This document shows, piece after piece, positions 61,516 to 64,000 of a stretch of 64,000 bases of DNA. Source of the DNA: Flectonema sp. DT1601 (Eukaryota > Euglenozoa > Diplonemea > Diplonemida > Diplonemidae). The notes beneath the pieces are model-generated. The model was not told the DNA's origin. It saw nothing but the letters and a program-made list of their open reading frames with translations, and did no database searches. Position 1 is the stretch's first letter. Each line of letters opens with the position of its first letter. The translations under genes and the position numbers were made by a program. Location: positions 671,001-735,000 of the forward strand of contig OZ025803.1 of assembly GCA_964019425.1 (NCBI GenBank), given 5' to 3'.

Positions 61516-63207
61516 TCAAACTTCCATATCCATACTAAGAGTGGATGACATTATGATACCGGTTTTTTCTTTTTTGTTTTTTGAACCCCCTCCAGACTTC
61601 ACTCGTGGTAGCACCCATTCGAATAGAGTATATGGGTTAGTGATTGACATCTGATCACCGTCAGGTGTACAATGCTGCTGTGGGAGACTAACAGAAACTC
61701 GAAGAGTTGTTTTCGATACTAATAATGTTGCTGGTGTGACTGAGGCCTTTTCAAGAGCATGGCGATTCGGTTTAATTCCAACAAGTTGTTTAGCAAACGG
61801 AGTTGTTTTTGGAGGAGATCCGATCTTAATAAGAACAGGCTGTGAGAACTGTTCTCTTGAATGAGTCGAAGTTGACAAAACTATTTGAACAGAATCAACG
61901 ATTTCATCTAAACTCACATCACCACCATCCAGGGTTGATACTGCTAATGATTTCTCACTACTCTCATCACGTTGTCTTTTTATATTCGCCTTCTCTTTGT
62001 ATGTTGGTGGCAGTAACCACCAACCTTTTAATGGCAACACACACGCCAAATACCTGACCGGAGTAATAGCGTACGCAGACCCTTTGACATAAGATGGACC
62101 CTTAGTAATGTGTTTTGTTGACTGGGCGGTGCAGTAAGTAATAACTTGACCAACACTTGGTGCATCTCTGTGTGGGTACACCCATTTATAATCAAGACAT
62201 CCATAACCTGTCAGACCGAGTAACGCCCAGCTCAGAGATTTTAGATAAACGTCAACAGTGGATGTGTCTTCTCTGCCTGTCGGAGGTGTTGATTTCGCTC
62301 GTTTTAAAATTTCACCCAAACTCCTGGTATTTATATTACCATCCTTCGTTACTAACGTTGTTAAAGATGAAGTCGTGTATGCACACCAAGCAGAAAATGA
62401 ATCCAACCCTTCCAAACCAGGAACATAGTCGTTACCTGCTAAAAGACTTAATAAAGCAAATGACATTCGACAAGTATTAAGGCAATGCATCTTAGATTCC
62501 GCAATGAAACTTTTTCCATGAGATGGCTCTACATTAAGTGGTTGAAGCCACAGTCCGATGATGTCAGCAACAGAGACAGTAGTACCAGTTTGAGAATCTA
62601 AAATCGTTATGTTAATTGCGTACAAACTTAACATTGATCCCAGAACTAAATCACTATCATTTCCAACAAGACATATCGAATCAGTAGAGTAGAGGTAATG
62701 ATCGTTTTTAGTTAATTCCAACAGGCGAGCGAATAGTTTTGATTCACCCTCTCCTGGAACAGAATCACTAGAAATAAATATCTCAACTCCAGGAAGTTCT
62801 TCAGTTAATTGAGCAGCCCATACAACTAAAGCGTCAGATAAGAATTTCATAAAGACCGTTCCTGGAGTTAGGTTGAGTCGAGTTATTTGAGTTGTTTCTT
62901 TTAACTGAAGTGCAGCCTGTCGACGACGTGATCGCTGCATTGGGATCTTTGCTTGTGGAGCTGGTCCATCAATTGCAATGGTCAAACTCTTTGTTGGAAC
63001 AGCAGCAGATAAAATCTTTCCCAACTCCTCCAACACTACAACAATAGTATCCCTCGTACTCCTACCATGTGATATACATGAATGCAACACAGAATTCAAG
63101 TCAATAAGAACATGTTCAAACTGACCACTTTCCCTTCCAACTCTAATATGTCCAACAGCTCTTCCATAACGATCTTCAACAAGACGTTTTAATCCTTGTA
63201 CACCCAT
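61516..63207 (-). CDS. XRN-family 5'-3' exoribonuclease (short form)
   Basis: 563 residues starting MGVQGLKRLVEDRYG. Conserved XRN N-terminal motifs are in order: DLN at 36-38, AIDGPAPQAK near 79-87, basic MQRSRRR near 90-96, LTPGTVFM near 113-120, SSDSVPGEGESK 146-157, GNDSDLVL 182-189 and LLAGNDYVP 255-263. The acidic active-site residues appear present. XRN enzymes degrade 5'-monophosphate RNA. It is much shorter than XRN1 or XRN2; the usual C-terminal extensions are missing and the tail is Lys/Ser-rich. The start fits the family (MGV.G/P). It is 208 bp upstream of the zinc-finger gene on the same strand. Confidence 0.88.
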   Translation of the reverse strand: MGVQGLKRLVEDRYGRAVGHIRVGRESGQFEHVLIDLNSVLHSCISHGRSTRDTIVVVLEELGKILSAAVPTKSLTIAIDGPAPQAKIPMQRSRRRQAALQLKETTQITRLNLTPGTVFMKFLSDALVVWAAQLTEELPGVEIFISSDSVPGEGESKLFARLLELTKNDHYLYSTDSICLVGNDSDLVLGSMLSLYAINITILDSQTGTTVSVADIIGLWLQPLNVEPSHGKSFIAESKMHCLNTCRMSFALLSLLAGNDYVPGLEGLDSFSAWCAYTTSSLTTLVTKDGNINTRSLGEILKRAKSTPPTGREDTSTVDVYLKSLSWALLGLTGYGCLDYKWVYPHRDAPSVGQVITYCTAQSTKHITKGPSYVKGSAYAITPVRYLACVLPLKGWWLLPPTYKEKANIKRQRDESSEKSLAVSTLDGGDVSLDEIVDSVQIVLSTSTHSREQFSQPVLIKIGSPPKTTPFAKQLVGIKPNRHALEKASVTPATLLVSKTTLRVSVSLPQQHCTPDGDQMSITNPYTLFEWVLPRVKSGGGSKNKKEKTGIIMSSTLSMDMEV

Positions 63208-63405
63208 TGTATTTAGGGAGACTGTATATAAAAATAGATATTATTTTATACCAATGGACTTTATTTAATGTAAATATTCCTTGGAGGGGGGAAGTACAAT
63301 GTAATGAACGTATTTAGAAAGACTTTCAATTCAAGTAGTCAGATTAATGTTTTAAAAGAGGGTTAGAATTGATTTCGCCATCACAGGCGATTAATGTGTC
63401 GTAGG

Positions 63406-64000
63406 TCATCCCGCTTCTAGTACTTCTTGTTTTAGTAATTGCAGTCCAGTTGTTGTCATTTTATCCCAGCGTTTGGAAGACAACTCTCCCGGTCGGAATA
63501 AACTAATAAAAGAGACATAGTCTACGGGTGTTGGATCAAAGAGTGGATCTTTGACATCATCTCCCTCAGAGTGTTCGGGTTTTAGAATATCAGAGAACGA
63601 CGGAATCATACTAAGAAATGATAAAACAGTTGTAGTTTTCTCAGACTGAGACAACACACCAACTGCACTACAGATTCGCATTGAAGTCAGACCCGCGATT
63701 AATTCTTCAAGTGTAACAGTTCCAGTACCGCAGTCAATCTCATGAAATGAATGCAACAGATTCTCTCTAGTGTCGTAAATGTTATTAATAAGAGATTGTA
63801 CTGAAGTAGTAAACGAATGATCAACTCCAGTAACAATAACATGATTTCTAAGTAATCCAATCATAGATTCGTATTGTATAAAACACTCGTCATCAATAAC
63901 TGTAGCGCAGTCAACTAACTTAGCGAGGTTTAGAGAACGATGTTCTGAATTTTGACGATTTTCAGAAGCAGACGGATAACGACACCCTACAAGTTGAAGT
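63406..64000 (-). CDS. protein with EF-hand-like segment, 5' part beyond the window
   Basis: The frame is open through the window edge, so this is the C-terminal 198 residues or so of a longer gene; the first visible residues are LQLVGCRYPSASENRQ. An internal ATG at 63864 is probably not the start. The segment ENLLHSFHEIDCGTGTVTLEEL resembles an EF-hand helix-loop-helix, but the loop departs from the calcium consensus. No membrane segment. Family not recognised. Same strand as XRN and 198 bp from it. Confidence 0.65.
   Translation of the reverse strand, partial: LQLVGCRYPSASENRQNSEHRSLNLAKLVDCATVIDDECFIQYESMIGLLRNHVIVTGVDHSFTTSVQSLINNIYDTRENLLHSFHEIDCGTGTVTLEELIAGLTSMRICSAVGVLSQSEKTTTVLSFLSMIPSFSDILKPEHSEGDDVKDPLFDPTPVDYVSFISLFRPGELSSKRWDKMTTTGLQLLKQEVLEAG

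Overview
The window looks like nuclear DNA of a euglenozoan protist, most likely a diplonemid. The best single clue is at 24185-24221 (minus strand): a 37-base tract ending CAGTTTCTGTACTTTATTG. From memory it is almost the diplonemid spliced-leader (SL) exon and close to the kinetoplastid one. Consistent with this, nearly all genes lie on the minus strand as one directional cluster, most are a single exon, and many start just downstream of a pyrimidine tract plus AG (trans-splice acceptor). At least one gene also has conventional GT-AG cis introns, which fits a diplonemid better than a trypanosomatid. Homopolymer A/T runs of 20-50 bases are scattered throughout. The species cannot be named from sequence alone.

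Layout. 0.8-3.8 kb: three-exon Costars-domain gene. 3.9-4.0 kb: a broken SSU rRNA fragment. 4.5-24.2 kb: a giant composite retroelement on the minus strand. It holds a 4644-residue open frame with R2/CRE-type reverse transcriptase and restriction-like endonuclease, an OTU protease, two USP-like deubiquitinase domains, RNase H1-type hybrid-binding modules, and an unexpected secreted vWA-like N-terminus with about 28 copies of a 29-residue repeat. Upstream lie a 40-base A tract, a 16.6-copy array of a 288-bp unit, and the SL exon fused exactly at the splice acceptor found inside that unit. 24.2-25.7 kb: a TIR element in a T run, carrying inward tRNA-like sequences and an LSU rRNA fragment.

26.6-33.7 kb: voltage-sensor/PTEN-type phosphatase, a large Asn/Ser-rich protein and a probable mitochondrial membrane protein. 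36.0-51.1 kb: three tandem receptor proteins (LamG, discoidin-like, one membrane span, degenerate class III cyclase domain). The middle gene is a recombinant of the outer two. 51.5-57.3 kb: sparse, one small gene, one possible tiny split gene, and low-complexity DNA. 57.4-60.1 kb: an apparently intact Mutator-like transposon, the only convincing plus-strand gene. 60.5-64.0 kb: a CCCH zinc-finger protein, an XRN-family exonuclease, and a gene running off the window edge.

The host genes suggest surface and membrane signalling and RNA turnover, but share no evident pathway. The most notable content is the retroelement and its fossil record of trans-splicing.
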